DNA from: Desmodesmus armatus
Lineage: Eukaryota; Chlorophyta; Chlorophyceae; Sphaeropleales; Scenedesmaceae
Direction: 5' to 3'
DNA length: 64,000 bases
Assembly: GCA_007449985.2 (NCBI GenBank)
Contig: VIIQ02000015.1
Span: forward strand, 596,001-660,000
Made by a program: the position numbers and the translations under genes. The stretch's first letter is position 1, and every line of letters starts with the position of its first letter. A model generated the notes under the pieces. It worked only from the letters and a program-made list of their open reading frames with translations, had not been told where the DNA came from and did no database searches. Shown in pieces: positions 36,401 to 47,894 of this stretch.

Positions 36401-37021
36401 ATGTGAGGTGGCTCATTGGAGGTGCCAGCAACATCCAAGTCTTGAGGTTGCAAAATCAATCCGACGGCGACAGCAGTGGGCATTACAGCACAATGTGCGG
36501 CACGCTGACACACGCCCACCAACAAGAGTACAAAATGGAATGAGTGAATGTACTTCCTTGTCCTCCTGAATCCCTGCAGACGTGGTGGAATTGTTGGAAC
36601 AACGGCCTCAACACTGCTACTGGCAACACTGGACGTCGTTGCTCCACCTACCGTACCACCGTGTCCCCTCCAATTCCCTCACAAGACTGCCTGTTAGCCA
36701 CCCGAGCCCGGTTCCACGACTACAACTACGCCTTCACTGGAATCCAGGGACAATCAGGTGGGCAGGGCTGGTGTTACTCGACAGTGCCACTGTCTTGCAC
36801 TGTGACACAGTACCAACAGGCCTGTTTGATTCCACCTGCTGTTGCAGTAGGGATCTACAGCGTTGAATATGTATTGCCTGCCTGCAGATGCTACCAATAG
36901 GACACTGTGTGGATAAGGACGGGCCTGGTCCACTCCATGACTGTCTGCTGCATGTTTCTGTTGCTGCTCAGGTGTGGGTGAGGAGCTTGGACAGGGTGGT
37001 TTGGGAGGAGCCAAGAAGTAA
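33494..37021 (+). CDS. ECM-B: secreted protein of the novel GRKLLA module family
   Basis: Seven exons: 33494-33609, 34294-34675, 35123-35245, 35532-35857, 36157-36331, 36580-36757, 36972-37021; total 1350 nt, 449 residues. Signal peptide MNARWLVLLLTLAGVSC. Mature-part landmarks in order: NVVGGSGFLTADS, GGRKLLAQ, VDGDGINV, RVGRHCP, LVHDNFICDVAGNG, FYGGAAQDFG, CGIKGVSVAIFN, TFKWTTNRTAALYVDV, FHWLRVKLHADYGGW, FWGVSSAYH, SRWQERVGGSSGYSTTC, TWWNCWNNGLNT, FHDYNYAFTGIQ, and a Gly-rich tail ending GGLGGAKK. It has several conserved Cys and N-glycosylation sequons and no membrane segment after the signal peptide. It is paralogous to ECM-C exon for exon and to the C-terminus of ECM-A. The function is unknown; a wall or matrix glycoprotein is inferred. 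Confidence 0.88.
34685..34980 (+). repeat. 42-bp minisatellite in ECM-B intron 2
   Basis: Seven tandem copies of a 41-42 bp unit (core ACCCAGGATGGAGGGG), starting about 10 bp after the exon 2 donor (GTGAGT at 34676). The repeat is absent from the matching ECM-C intron, so it arose after the paralogues split. Confidence 0.92.
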
Positions 37022-40000
37022 AAGCTGCACAGCTGAGCGTGATGAGTGTTGCACAACTCGACAAAGTATCAGGCAGCACCCATCATGATTGTTTCCTCCT
37101 GTCACTAAGTGGAGACAGCCCCAGTCAGGCTGCCCAGCATGTTGTGTTGGGCACCCTTTGGCAGGGGTGCAGTTGACGGCTGTTCCTTCTTCTGCTGCTG
37201 GTGCTGTCACAGCCTGTGTGGCACACAGGCCTATGCAATGCCAGATGCGGTCGCACATGGTGTTCACACGTGCTGTCCTGCTGCTGTCATGCGGGACCAT
37301 TACTTCTTCCTTGGCCCATTCGTGCTTGGCATTCATTGGTCGCTCATGTGCGCAAGTGCCGCTCCGTACACGTGGCACCCTGATGTTCAGAGGGTGCTTG
37401 GTTGTGCCTTGCTCCGTATGGCCTGTTTGTTGTGTAGGTGTGCACATACCCTTCTCGTTGTATCTCCGTCGCCTGCAGCTCACATTGATATCTCCTTCTG
37501 CAGGAGGGTGGTTTGATTTGTCGTGCATGTCTTCCTGCTCCTTTTCCATGGCTCCTTGCTTAGGTGGAGCACAAGACACCTTTTAGGAGCAGCTTGGATA
37601 GTCATGTGTTGGCCTGCCTCCCGCGCCCCTTGTGCAGGCTAACATGCAACCTCCTGGGAGTTGGCCTGTGCGACCTGTTTGCTCCTCTCGGCTGCACAGC
37701 ATGCCATAGCTTTTGTATCAGATGTAGTTGGCAGTGCAGTCGATGAGGGGTGGCAGTGAACGCAAAGTCACTAGAGGAGAGGGGAGGCAGGGCTGGATAG
37801 ACCGTCTCATCACTATGGCTGGGGCCTAGTGATGGTGGTTGCCTTGCCTGCTGGCTGATGTCTCCAAGTGAATCATTCCTGTCATATGTACAGGCTCGCC
37901 TCTGCCCTGCGTCATGGCAGGGTTTCCTGTTGAGCAGTACATGCTCATTCCAATACGATGGTTGCATAGCATGACTGCATGTGCCTTGCCTGCTCACACC
38001 CTTCTATAGGGGTGGGCCCACAGGTTACATACCTTATACCATGACGTCACATACTCTGTGCTGGTTTGGCACTCTGGGATCCTCGTGTCCCTTTGTCCTT
38101 TTCAGAGTGAAATTGCCCACTATGGGTCTGCGAGTTGGACCTCGTTGACTCCCGCCCCCCTCCCAAAGGATGCTAGGACCAAACTTGGGGCGGCAGCTGG
38201 GGTGTAACACAGGAACTTGTCCGGCTTTCGCTGACTGTCTCAAATCACGGTGTCTCTTGTCTAGGAATGTAACTACTGAGGCATGGTGGCTCAACCTCCG
38301 CTTTTTGTTCAACCGCTCATATGGCCAGCGACAGGCGCATCCAAAATGCGGCCGTTGCGGCCTGCAGCAGCAGGGTCCTGGTTGCAACCTTTGTGTGATG
38401 TTGGCAGACACGGCAGCTTCAGCCTATGTGATCTTATTACAACCTTTGTGTGATGAGCGTTCGTACGAACAGCGCCATGACTGATCAAACAACGGCCACA
38501 CATTCACCTTGCCCGCAGCTGCAACCCTTCTGACTGCCGTGGCTCAGTGCCGACAACAACTCTGCACCCTTGTTTGCATGGTGGCATTCAGGACGACTCT
38601 TGCCTGGGACGGGCGAGCTTTGTTCTGTGCCCCATGTAAGTTTGAGTTCCAAAAGTTGAGCAGGCTTGGCTTACTAAGCCGCTTTGTAGACTGTCTAGTA
38701 GACACAGCCAACCCCGACTGTCACCCTGCACAATATGCAGGGTTCCATCTGAACTCATTTCTGTGTTTGGTCGGCAGAAGCATGTGATCGGCAGCAGCTC
38801 CGCTGGATGTGCAGAGTGCACACAGAGATAGGCTCAGCAGTGGCTGCAAGAAGGGCGCTTCCTTGGGCGATCACAGCTCAGCCACAGACCTTGTCATACT
38901 GCGAGTTGCTTGCCGAGCTGTTACGGTAACAGCAGTACGGCTGTCATATTGGTGGGACTTGAGCCTCAGTGTCTTGCATCACACATGAGACTGATGTCCA
39001 ACTTGTGAACAGTGAACAAGTTCAACAACAGCGCCACAGGTTCAGCACACCAGCACTAGCGCTGCCCAGCCATTATGCAGTCACATATCGCAGCTTTGTG
39101 CACTCTGCTACGCCTGCTGGATTGCTGCGCTCTCCTGCAGACCCTGCACGGCTCCAGCACAAGACAAACACTGCTCTGAAGAGTGACAGCACAACATGCA
39201 CGCTCTCATGCAAACCATACATGGCCCCAGCACACACAGTGCAGCTGCCTCACAGACTGGCAGAGTGCAAGTGCCAGCAAGATGTTTATGGAGAGCTTGA
39301 CCTTGCCTGCACAATGCCGTCCCTGCATAGGGGCATGACGTGTGCATCCTGCCAACAGCCTGGCAGGATGCACCTGCGCACTGAGTGCGCAGGTGCGCAA
39401 GCGCTGCATGATGCACCCTCATGCCGGCTGTACAGAGAATTGCGCCCCGGAGGGGCTGCAGGAACAAGGCCAGCACAACCAGCCTGCATCGCCTGTGTTG
39501 GGCAAGTTGTTTCTCCTGGCAGGCTGTAGCCCCCTGGCTGAGGAAGCTTCGGGTTTTGCAAGATGTCTCTCTTTCCTTTATGGTCTCCTCAACCCCTCAT
39601 CATTATCTCAGATCAGGGTGAAGGCACATGAGGCCAGACGGGCCTTGATCTGGGGCCCAGGCGCCCCCACAAAGCCGCCACCTAAACATGTGCATCACAA
39701 ACTTGGAGTTTGTTTTGCCTGTTCCGGCACTCCAACAGAAATGGTGCGCTCTCGCAGTACAGCAAAACCACCACCGCTACTGCTCTAGAAGCCATTCAGC
39801 AGGGAATGCCATGTGCACTCATCAAAGGATGAGATGCTGTTGTGGCCCACATGCGGACATGCCAAGAATGATCAAGCAGGTTGTCATATGGCAAGAGGCA
39901 GACTGCAGGGCTCCACGCGGGCACCATGCTGAATGTTGCTGTTGTTGTGCACTCCGTTCAACTCACTCACCTGGAAATCAATTAGGGTAATCCACCTTCA

Positions 40001-40662
40001 GCACGCTGACGCGGGACGCTGAAAAGAATGTGTCCAGCAGTGCCTTGTACTTTATACATAAAGTATACATATGTCTTTATCAACAACGATGTCGCTGCAG
40101 GCAACCGTGACAGGGACAGTTCATGTCAGCACATGCATGACAGCACATGCCAGGCAGTTGTGGTGAAGGTTGTTGCCGGAGTTGGATGCATGCTACGGCT
40201 AGGTGGTGGTGGCGGCTGGGCTGAACAGCAGCATTGTGTAGACTGGCATGGGCAGGAGGGAAGAAGTGGCTGGGCAGCTGGGTTGATGGGAGGCAGCTTG
40301 AAGTTTCGTATCGACACTTAAACAGCCAAAAATGGTCCCAAACGGCTTGCTCAGCAGTGCTGGTAGCCCGCGGGCCTTCGGGCCTTGTCGACCAATTGGC
40401 GCCAAGGCATCGCGTGATGCACTCGGAGCTCACTGGCCGGTGCACCCCTGGCCCGACGGGTGTGTGGCTATGCAATGTAATTCAAAATTTATTGCATTCA
40501 GCGGTGGATCAGGGGCCTCGCACGTCCCTGTCTGACTGACTGCACCAAGGTTTGCGCTGCCAGATAAGGCCTCCCCTGTGACACTCCCTGACGCCACTCT
40601 CCCAACTTCTGAAAGCTCTCAAAATGATCCAACACTCAAGCTAGCGATCTGGCCTCGTTGTT
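37022..40662 (+). other. 3.6-kb gap with one possible Cys-rich exon
   Basis: Mostly no supportable gene. The first about 900 bp are G+T/C+T skewed (probable ECM-B 3' UTR). One segment, 38519-38635, has a good acceptor (GCCCGCAG) and donor (GTAAGT), and its open frame carries five Cys in 38 codons (starting CNPSDCRGSVPTTTLHPC). It could be a 5' exon of the gene at 40663-42289, but I cannot link them. Confidence 0.3.
39344..39394. repeat. Two adjacent perfect hairpins
   Basis: GCATCCTGCCA (39344-39354) pairs with 39361-39371 across a 6-nt loop. Immediately after it, ACCTGCGCACT (39372-39382) pairs with 39384-39394 across one base. Both have 11-bp perfect arms. Confidence 0.8.
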
Positions 40663-42289
40663 GTGCGGGTGTTCGAGACTGCACGCTCGTCACTCTCTGT
40701 GCACAAAGCAGGTTCCAAGCAGGTTCCAGTCACCTTCTTCAACTCACTGGTGGTGCAATCTATCAGGGACTTCATCCCAAACACAAGTGCAACAGCAGTT
40801 GTCCTTGGGTCCTTGGGAAAGTGTGTCAGCATCAGAACATGCCATGCAGCGACGTAAGCCACAGCTGGACCTGACTGCTGTTGCTGTTGCTGTTGCTGTT
40901 GCAGGAGTGCTGGACCTTCACCACGGGGTACCCACGCCACCAAGGTCACCAGCAAGAACGCCCTCAACTTCACCCTCATCGGTGGATGGTTCGTGCTGAT
41001 CAGGCTGGTAAGTTGCAGCAGCAGGATACAGCCCGGACATCCATCAGCAACTGCAAGGGCCTGCCTCTGGAGAGGATCAGGCCTCCAGAACGCATCTCTG
41101 GGTTCATGCAGGAGTGCCAGCATACACACAGCAACAAGGGCATGCGTCAGCAGCTGTGGCAGGATACCCAGGCACCGCTCATGCTGGGCTTGTGACTGAC
41201 AGGGCTGCTGTGGTGTGTGCCTGACATCGCGCAGGATCCGAAGAGCACGCCAGGACTAGTGGCACAGGATGACAGGTACACGAACAAGGACTCCCCTGAC
41301 CACGGCAACAAGGAGGTCCTGAACATCATGCATCTGTACAGCAGCCAGGAGCGGAAGGTCATCATGAAGTTTGACCCGTACACCTACACCAGCATTCCGG
41401 AGTGGGCTGACAACATCAACAAAATGCATGAGGTGTGTGATTCGTCATCACGTCCTGGCCTCAAAAGCTTCAGGGGGGCGCAGGAGGAGTATTGCGCCTG
41501 GCAAAAAGGATCCAGAGAACACACGATGGAGATGCAATCCCAAGGGGCCATGGCAGTTATCCCAGGGTGCAAGGAGAGTGACGTAGCACACGCACCCACA
41601 GCAGCAGGTGTAACATGCATGTATGTGACATGCCGCATGTCGGGCCCATTGTTCTGTGTTCTGTGTTACAGTGCTGCCGGAACTCTTGGACTGGGGCCCA
41701 GGAGCTGGTTGGCATGGCTACAGCTGTTGGCTTTATCAACCAACGCAGGTCAGTACTGTGTTGGTGTTGGTCGGCAGCGTCGCTGTCAGTTGATTTACCA
41801 CCAAGCCCTTATGATCCACCATGGCTTGACAAGCCTGAGCATACCGGCACCACTTGGATGCCCCACCCAAAACCATGCAGAGCCATCATAGACATGTGTC
41901 AGCAGCCCAGATGTGACACCGTCGAACGTCAATCTTCTTCCTCTGTTTGCAGGTCCTGCATGCTGACAGCTGTGTCCGTTCCAAGCGACATACTGAAACC
42001 AGCCCTGAAGCTGCTGGAGCGTGTAGCTCACATCACCACCTTCCTGGCAGCCCCCATCAGCCCCGACTTCCTCAAGAGCGGCGGGTACGCCAAGTCAGGC
42101 ACCATGTCAAGCACAGCCTTCCTGACCCCAGAGGGTGTGATCCAGCTGAAGACACCCACACCAGGCAGCCCAGCGGTTGACATGCCCAGCCATCCAGATG
42201 CAGCAGCATGCCCCAGCACAGATCCTGACTCACTGCCAGTCAGTATTGGCTGCGTTGACGTGCTGCAGTGTTTGCCAAAGCAGTGCTAG
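40663..42289 (+). CDS. Unknown protein, 5' exons unresolved
   Basis: I do not recognise the family. The supported exons, with consistent phases, are up to 40853, then 40905-41007, 41235-41432, 41672-41748 and 41953-42289 (stop TAG). The first exon boundary and start codon are not identified, so the left coordinate is only where the frame opens. Visible stretches: QVPVTFFNSLVVQSIRDFIP; KNALNFTLIGGWFVLIRL; a charged segment YSSQERKVIMKFDPYTYT with IPEWADNINKM; WTGAQELVGMATAVGFINQ; and a C-terminal exon with SDILKPALKLLERVAHITTF and a Pro/Ser/Asp-rich tail with several Cys. The 51-bp intron after 40853 is unusually short for this window, so that junction is doubtful. It sits between ECM-B and ECM-C on the same strand. 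Confidence 0.55.
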
Positions 42290-43210
42290 TCAGCAGGGCA
42301 GCATGTGTGCCATGCAACCCCATGAGCTTGACCCGTGTGGGCGTTTCATCACCTATTGGGTGTGCGCCGGCTAGCGGTGGCAGCGCTATCGCGCTATCAC
42401 ACTGCCAAGGACAGATGTCAAGGCGGTCCCAGGCAAGGGTCAGCACGTTGTTATTTTTTCCAAGCGTTGCAGGCTTCAGGCTGTTGACCAGTGAGGTCGA
42501 CGGGGTTTTTGTTGGGGGGGGGGGGGCACCGCTGGCATAGGGGGGGGGCGGGGGGGGGGGGTATGATGGCACCGCTGGGTGTTTTACAAGTTGTTTCAAT
42601 TTGTGCGGTTGTACTTGAGTTGGGCATCGGATGTATTACCAACATGGAACACACTCCAGCACCGTGAACTTGTCCCATCTTGTCCAAACAAACCTCAAAA
42701 CAAAACCATCAAACAACAAACAAAAATCAGAACAAAAGCATGCGTCGTTCGTTTGTTCGTGCTTCCTCACAGTGTTCTTCACAGTCCCAGAATGTTCACT
42801 GTGAGTCTCGCAGTTGAAGTCCGGACAATTGTGCCCGGGCTCCTCCTTATTTGTGGCGCAGCGGCCACACCTACTAACTGAAGTCTCCTGCAGCGCATTT
42901 CAAGGATCAGAAAAGTCTCAAGTTGTTCCTCATTACACAGACACAGCAGTTGACGCGCTTCCAGCCATCAGGCCAAGCGAGACCGTCAGGTGAGGCTTCT
43001 TGTACAGTGGCAATGCTGCCAACTGGCATATCCCGCATGAATGCTAGCAGGCCTCAGGCACAGCCCGTCCCGCATCAAGACGTTCGCCATGAAGCAGCAG
43101 CAGCATCTGCCTGCCTGCCTGCCTGCTGCTTGTATACCAGTCCTCATCCTGTGCACAAGCAGCAGTCCACTGACAATCTATCATCTGCTCGGCTTCTGCA
43201 GGTCGCCACT
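42290..43210 (+). other. Gap before ECM-C with poly-G tracts
   Basis: No coding exon is supportable. 42514-42561 contains long G runs (13, 8 and 11 or more) broken by a few bases, a likely G-quadruplex former. The remainder is the presumed promoter and 5' UTR of ECM-C. Confidence 0.5.
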
Positions 43211-45843
43211 ATGAACGCCAAGTGGTTGCTGCTGCTACTGGCAGTGGCTGCAGTCAGCGCGCAAGAAGTTACAGTGCAGGAGATTCCATCCGGTTATGGT
43301 TCGGCAGCAGCAGCAGCGGACGAAGTGATGTGAGTTTCAGGGAAATTGCAGATCAGTCCTTGTTGGTCCGCAATTACACGCCTCATGCGCCCGATGTGCA
43401 AAGTCTTAATTCAATGCGATTGCTTGTACCTATCGCATAACGCTTCGCAGCAGTCATGGATGATCTAGTTCACCGTGATCCTTCCTAGAAGGTGACGTCC
43501 ATCTTCTGACTTCCCCCACATCTGCTGCTCCTGCCATGCCACCCTGCAGGGAAGTGATCAACCAGCCAGTGTTGGCCACTCCTCAGGAGCCAGTCCACGT
43601 TGTGGGCGGCGGCGACTTTGCCATTGTTGACAGTGGCAGTGCCCTCGTTGGTGGCCGCAAGATGCTTGCCATGCCCACTGCCAAGCGTACCCTGCAGGGC
43701 GTCGATGGTGACGGCAACAACGTGACCATCAACTATGCCAACAACGTGCTCTCCAAGATTGGCAGGCACTGCCCCACCACCCAACTTGTAAACGAATTAA
43801 ATCTCTACACCAACTACGATACCTACCCCAACAAGACTGAAGCTGCCATCTATGGTGAACTGGTGCACGACAACTTCATCTGCGACGTCGCCGGCAATGG
43901 CAAGGGCAAGGTGGTTGTTGAAGGAAATGCAACTGGAGTGGTGAGCCGCTGGCGGTGATATGTGATATGGACCAGTGTTGCAGCTGACATGTGCCCGACC
44001 AGCCACACAGCTGTGCTAGCACCTTTGTGCGCAGTTTGCTGCAAACACCCTCATTGGCGGTGCTACAATTGCTCATGAGCATTGTTTGCTTGAGCTGACG
44101 TGTAGGCACTGCTGTGTTTGTGCGCCTGCTCCTGCAGTTCTACGGAGGTGCTGCCCAGGACTTTGGGCCTTCTAGGCCCAACTGGGAGTCCTATGGTTGG
44201 TCCCTGTTCAGGCTGTCAGCCCCACCTGCAGACAAATTTATTGAGGATGTCAAGATTCAGGTGAGAAAAAACCAACATGCAACATCAGGTCCCTACTGTT
44301 GATAACCTATTTGGGTTGTTACACTCGCCAGGTCATCATGTCCCTGTTCTCTTGGCCTGCACTTGCCCTGGGGCATTTTTGAATACTGCTGCTGCGCAGA
44401 CACATCACTGCCCAACTAACTTAGTCATGCTTTGCAATGTCTCACAGGGTGTGACACTGCACGTGGTTGGCAACACCGGCAACAAGCACCTTGCTGGGAC
44501 ACAATGCGGCATCAAGGGCGTGTCTATTGCCATCTTCAACTCTGAGCAGGACGGCGACTACAATCCCAATGGCCTGAACTACACCAAGTACATCGACCTG
44601 AGCGGAGCAGGTGTTGACACCTTCAAGTGGACCACCAACAGGACAGCCGCTCTGTACGTTGATATCGCCCAAGCCCCCGACACCTACCCCAGGTTTACCG
44701 CTGAGACGTTCCATTGGCTGCGTGTGAAGCTGCACGCCGACTACACAGGCTGGGACGGCGCCGAAGGTGGACAGTAAGTTCCCCTGTGCAGGGTCTTCTG
44801 GATATCCTAGCTCTTGTTGCTTGTTGCTGTGCCTTTGTGCATGGTGAGTCAGGGACAATCTGTGCAAGTGCAAACCACAGACCTTGCATCAGCGAGTGTC
44901 TCTGCATCAACCTCATAAAAATATTGTCATGTAGCGACAAACCTTGAAACCTCGGCTGACCCATGATGTTGATACTTCCTGTTGCGACATGCAGGTGCAT
45001 GATTTTCTGGGGTGTGTCCTCAGCCTTCCACTACGAGAACACTGAACAGGTCAAGAGCAGGTGGCAGGAGAAGGTTGGTGGTTCCAGCGGCTACAGCACC
45101 ACATGCGTGGGTGCCGATATCTCAGGACAAACCCCTGTTACCGTTGGCACAAATGCTCCTGGCCCTCATCAGGTGGGTTGTGCTTGCTGCAGTTGCTGCA
45201 ACTGTGCACTGCGTGCACCCTCTTCAAAGGGTTGCAGATCCAACTCTTATCGTGCCTTGAATTACAACAACTTCCAGGGTATGATCAGCGACACAACACG
45301 ATGTGCATTATCTCAATGACTCGGACGAAACAAATGTGGCGTCAGGTCAGCACAACACTGTATGTGTCTGACAACAAAATGTCCTTGCCTGCCTGCAGAC
45401 CTGGTGGAACTGCTGGAACAACGGTCTGAACACGGCAGAGGGCAACACCGGACGTCGCTGCTCCACCTACCGTTCAACCGTGAAGCCTGCCATCCCCTCA
45501 GATGACTGCCTCGCCGCCGCACGTGCCAAGTTCCACGACTACAACTATGCCTTCACTGGAATCCAGAGTCCTCTCTCAGGTGCGCAGGCTCCTGATGCTC
45601 CCATTCCTTGCTGCATGTGCAGTGACGCAACTCTTATCATGGCTCCGATTCACTTGCAGTGCAAAGCTGACTTTCGCACTAGCGGTGCACCTGTGTGGTG
45701 GTACTGTGCTCATGCTGCACCTGTGTGGTGGTACAGTACTCATGTGGTACTGTACTCATCAAAAGCAAAGCTGACTGCATTTTCTGCCTGTGCAGGTGTT
45801 GGTCAGGACGATGGACAGGGTGGTATCGGAGGATCCAGGTAAA
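43211..45843 (+). CDS. ECM-C: secreted protein of the novel GRKLLA module family
   Basis: Seven exons: 43211-43329, 43550-43940, 44138-44260, 44448-44773, 44995-45172, 45399-45579, 45797-45843; total 1365 nt, 454 residues. Signal peptide MNAKWLLLLLAVAAVSA. Each exon matches ECM-B in length (within 9 nt), phase and sequence: GGRKMLAM, VDGDGNNVTINYANNV, KIGRHCP, LVHDNFICDVAGNGKGKVV, FYGGAAQDFG, CGIKGVSIAIFN, TFKWTTNRTAALYVDI, FHWLRVKLHADYTGW, FWGVSSAFH, SRWQEKVGGSSGYSTTC, FHDYNYAFTGIQ and a Gly-rich tail GQGGIGGSR. Multiple N-glycosylation sequons (for example NNVT, NKTE, NRTA) fit secretion. The start is the only ATG that gives the signal peptide. The gene is tandem with ECM-B on the same strand, with one unrelated gene between. 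Confidence 0.9.
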
Positions 45844-47894
45844 GACCTGTTCCTCTCTCCAACAACGACAAGGAGGTGATGCTACTTCCCAGTCCAGACT
45901 ACTCGTCCACTGCCGAGTAGCTACCTCATCAGGGCAGGAGTGCATACTGTCCGTGACTTGTCCAGGCGCTGTGGCGTGGTTCTGAGCTGACACTGCACGG
46001 CGTATGTCCCGCCATCAGCTGCTGTTGTGCATTCCCCTCCATTTTGAAAGGATCCTGTTGTCTGGGCTGCACACGCCAGCATCACAGTTTCTCCCATTAT
46101 GTGCTGAGGGAGCCCTACTCCAGTTGTCTTGGCAGGTAGACCAACTGGGTCCTTGTGTTCCTGTTTCACCAGGTCTCTGAGCCTCCTGCTGAATGTATCC
46201 CCAGGTCCCCAAGCTTGCTGTTTGTCCCTTGCTTCTGTTGAGTTGGCAAATTGAGTGTGCCTTAGTGGGCACTAGCCGGAACCACCATATGTCATTGCAG
46301 CTTCATGCCGATCCTTTGCCCTTCATTCCTGCTGACTGCCGGCAGCATCAGGGCCATGTTGGGTTTCAGGCCACCTCACCGTGAAGACTTGCTTGTGTGT
46401 TCTTCAGCAAAGTTTTCATTGCTTCATTCCTGTGCATGGCCTGTCTGTTGGCTGCTTTCTCTGTACATACTAGACACGCTTGTTTGCGCATGTGGATCCA
46501 AGCACCCCTCTGGATGAAGGGAGTGCTGTGGTTTGGTGAGGGAACTCCAAACCAGGATGGTTGCAGAGCGGGGTCTTTTGTGCCTGCTTACGTAGAAATA
46601 TGATGGTTTGTGAAGTGTCCGCCTTGACAATGGCATGCCTTCACGAAAAATCTCCCTTGTGGCTCGTTTGAACATCTTGTCTTCACACAAGTGAGCCTTG
46701 ATAGGGATGCTGAGGTATTGGACTCATCTGTTGACCCCTGTGCTGGCATTTGCTTTCAAATTCCGGGAGGGAGCCAACTTGTGTGTGTAACACTGCGTCT
46801 ACTTGCCTGTCACTGTTCCGAAGTTAAGATTGTGTGCCTCACACAGCGTTGCATTGAGGGCATTAACCAAAACCCACTGTGGCAACTAGGAACAGCTCAA
46901 AGGTCAGCCCTGATGGGCCTTCATCCCATATGCACGCTGGGTAGCACCAAACAATATTTGGCTGTTTCGAACAACACACAGCTTGGAACATTGATGTGAT
47001 GTCAACCCAGACCGACTATGACTTCCCCAACAGGGAATATCAGCGCTGGTGCGTGCATCTTTTCCACTGACATGGCAGGCCGGCAGTATTCCTACTGCAG
47101 TTGAACTTGGTGCCCAGTGTCGAGTCTCAGCTAAAAAACAGCAGAGCGGACACATAGGGACCACTTCTGCAGCTTCAGGACATGTGATTACCAGCTGTGC
47201 AGGTTCATTTGTGTGGTGCAGGAAACTGCTGCGGCTGGACATCTATACAGCCACTCATGTGTGGCAAGTCAGCTCTGCTTATCAACAGATGGCTTATTGA
47301 ACGCTGCATGCAACGTGTGTTACAGAAGCAGTCGCATCACCCCCATCCAGGCGGGCATCCAACCATCCAGCGAAAGGCCCGCCTGCTGTCGCCTGCTGTT
47401 TGCCATGCATGCATTGATTAGCCTGTGTGGCTAGCCTTTTGACATGCCTAACTGAACAGGGGGTCGACGCAACAGCAGTGGCAGGACTCCGCCACTGCCG
47501 CCCGTGGGCGGAGTCCTGCCACCACTCGCCCTCGCCATCATCCATGGCTGGCCAGCTAGCGTAACACGCTGGATTTTGCTTGCATCCACCCTGCCTCCAC
47601 CCTGCCAAGCAGGTGAGGATAGACCTTCCTTCCATCCATCATCACACAACCAAAAACACTTGAAACCAGCCTGAACCAGCGCCAAATTGTCTCAACTGCA
47701 AGACCAAGCCATGCAGCTACAAAAGGTGCATCAAGCTTGCACAGTGCACACACCCCTCCTTGTCAAGTCAACCCTGCAGGAACCTTGCGGGTTCTACTGA
47801 GGTGCTACCTGGGTGTCACCATGTCCGCCTCACACATAGCATCTGGGACTCTGGCCCCACCAAAACCGGACGTGCACAGTCACATACATGAACC
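45844..47894. other. Convergent intergenic region between ECM-C and HflX
   Basis: Two kilobases with no supportable exon; both genes' 3' ends face it. TGTAA signals occur on the plus strand at about 46786 and on the minus strand at about 47322-47326, either of which could end a 3' UTR. A strong hairpin lies at 47478-47522. Confidence 0.45.
47478..47522. repeat. Perfect 16-bp-arm hairpin in the convergent intergenic region
   Basis: GTGGCAGGACTCCGCC (47478-47493) is followed, after a 13-nt loop, by its exact complement (47507-47522). It lies about 370 bp beyond the HflX stop. It could be a 3' UTR structure or a remnant of an inverted-repeat element. Confidence 0.85.

Noticed and set aside
38969..39529. 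186-codon frame as a gene
   Set aside because: There is no domain or supporting splice sites, it contains the inverted repeats, and its amino-acid makeup looks random.
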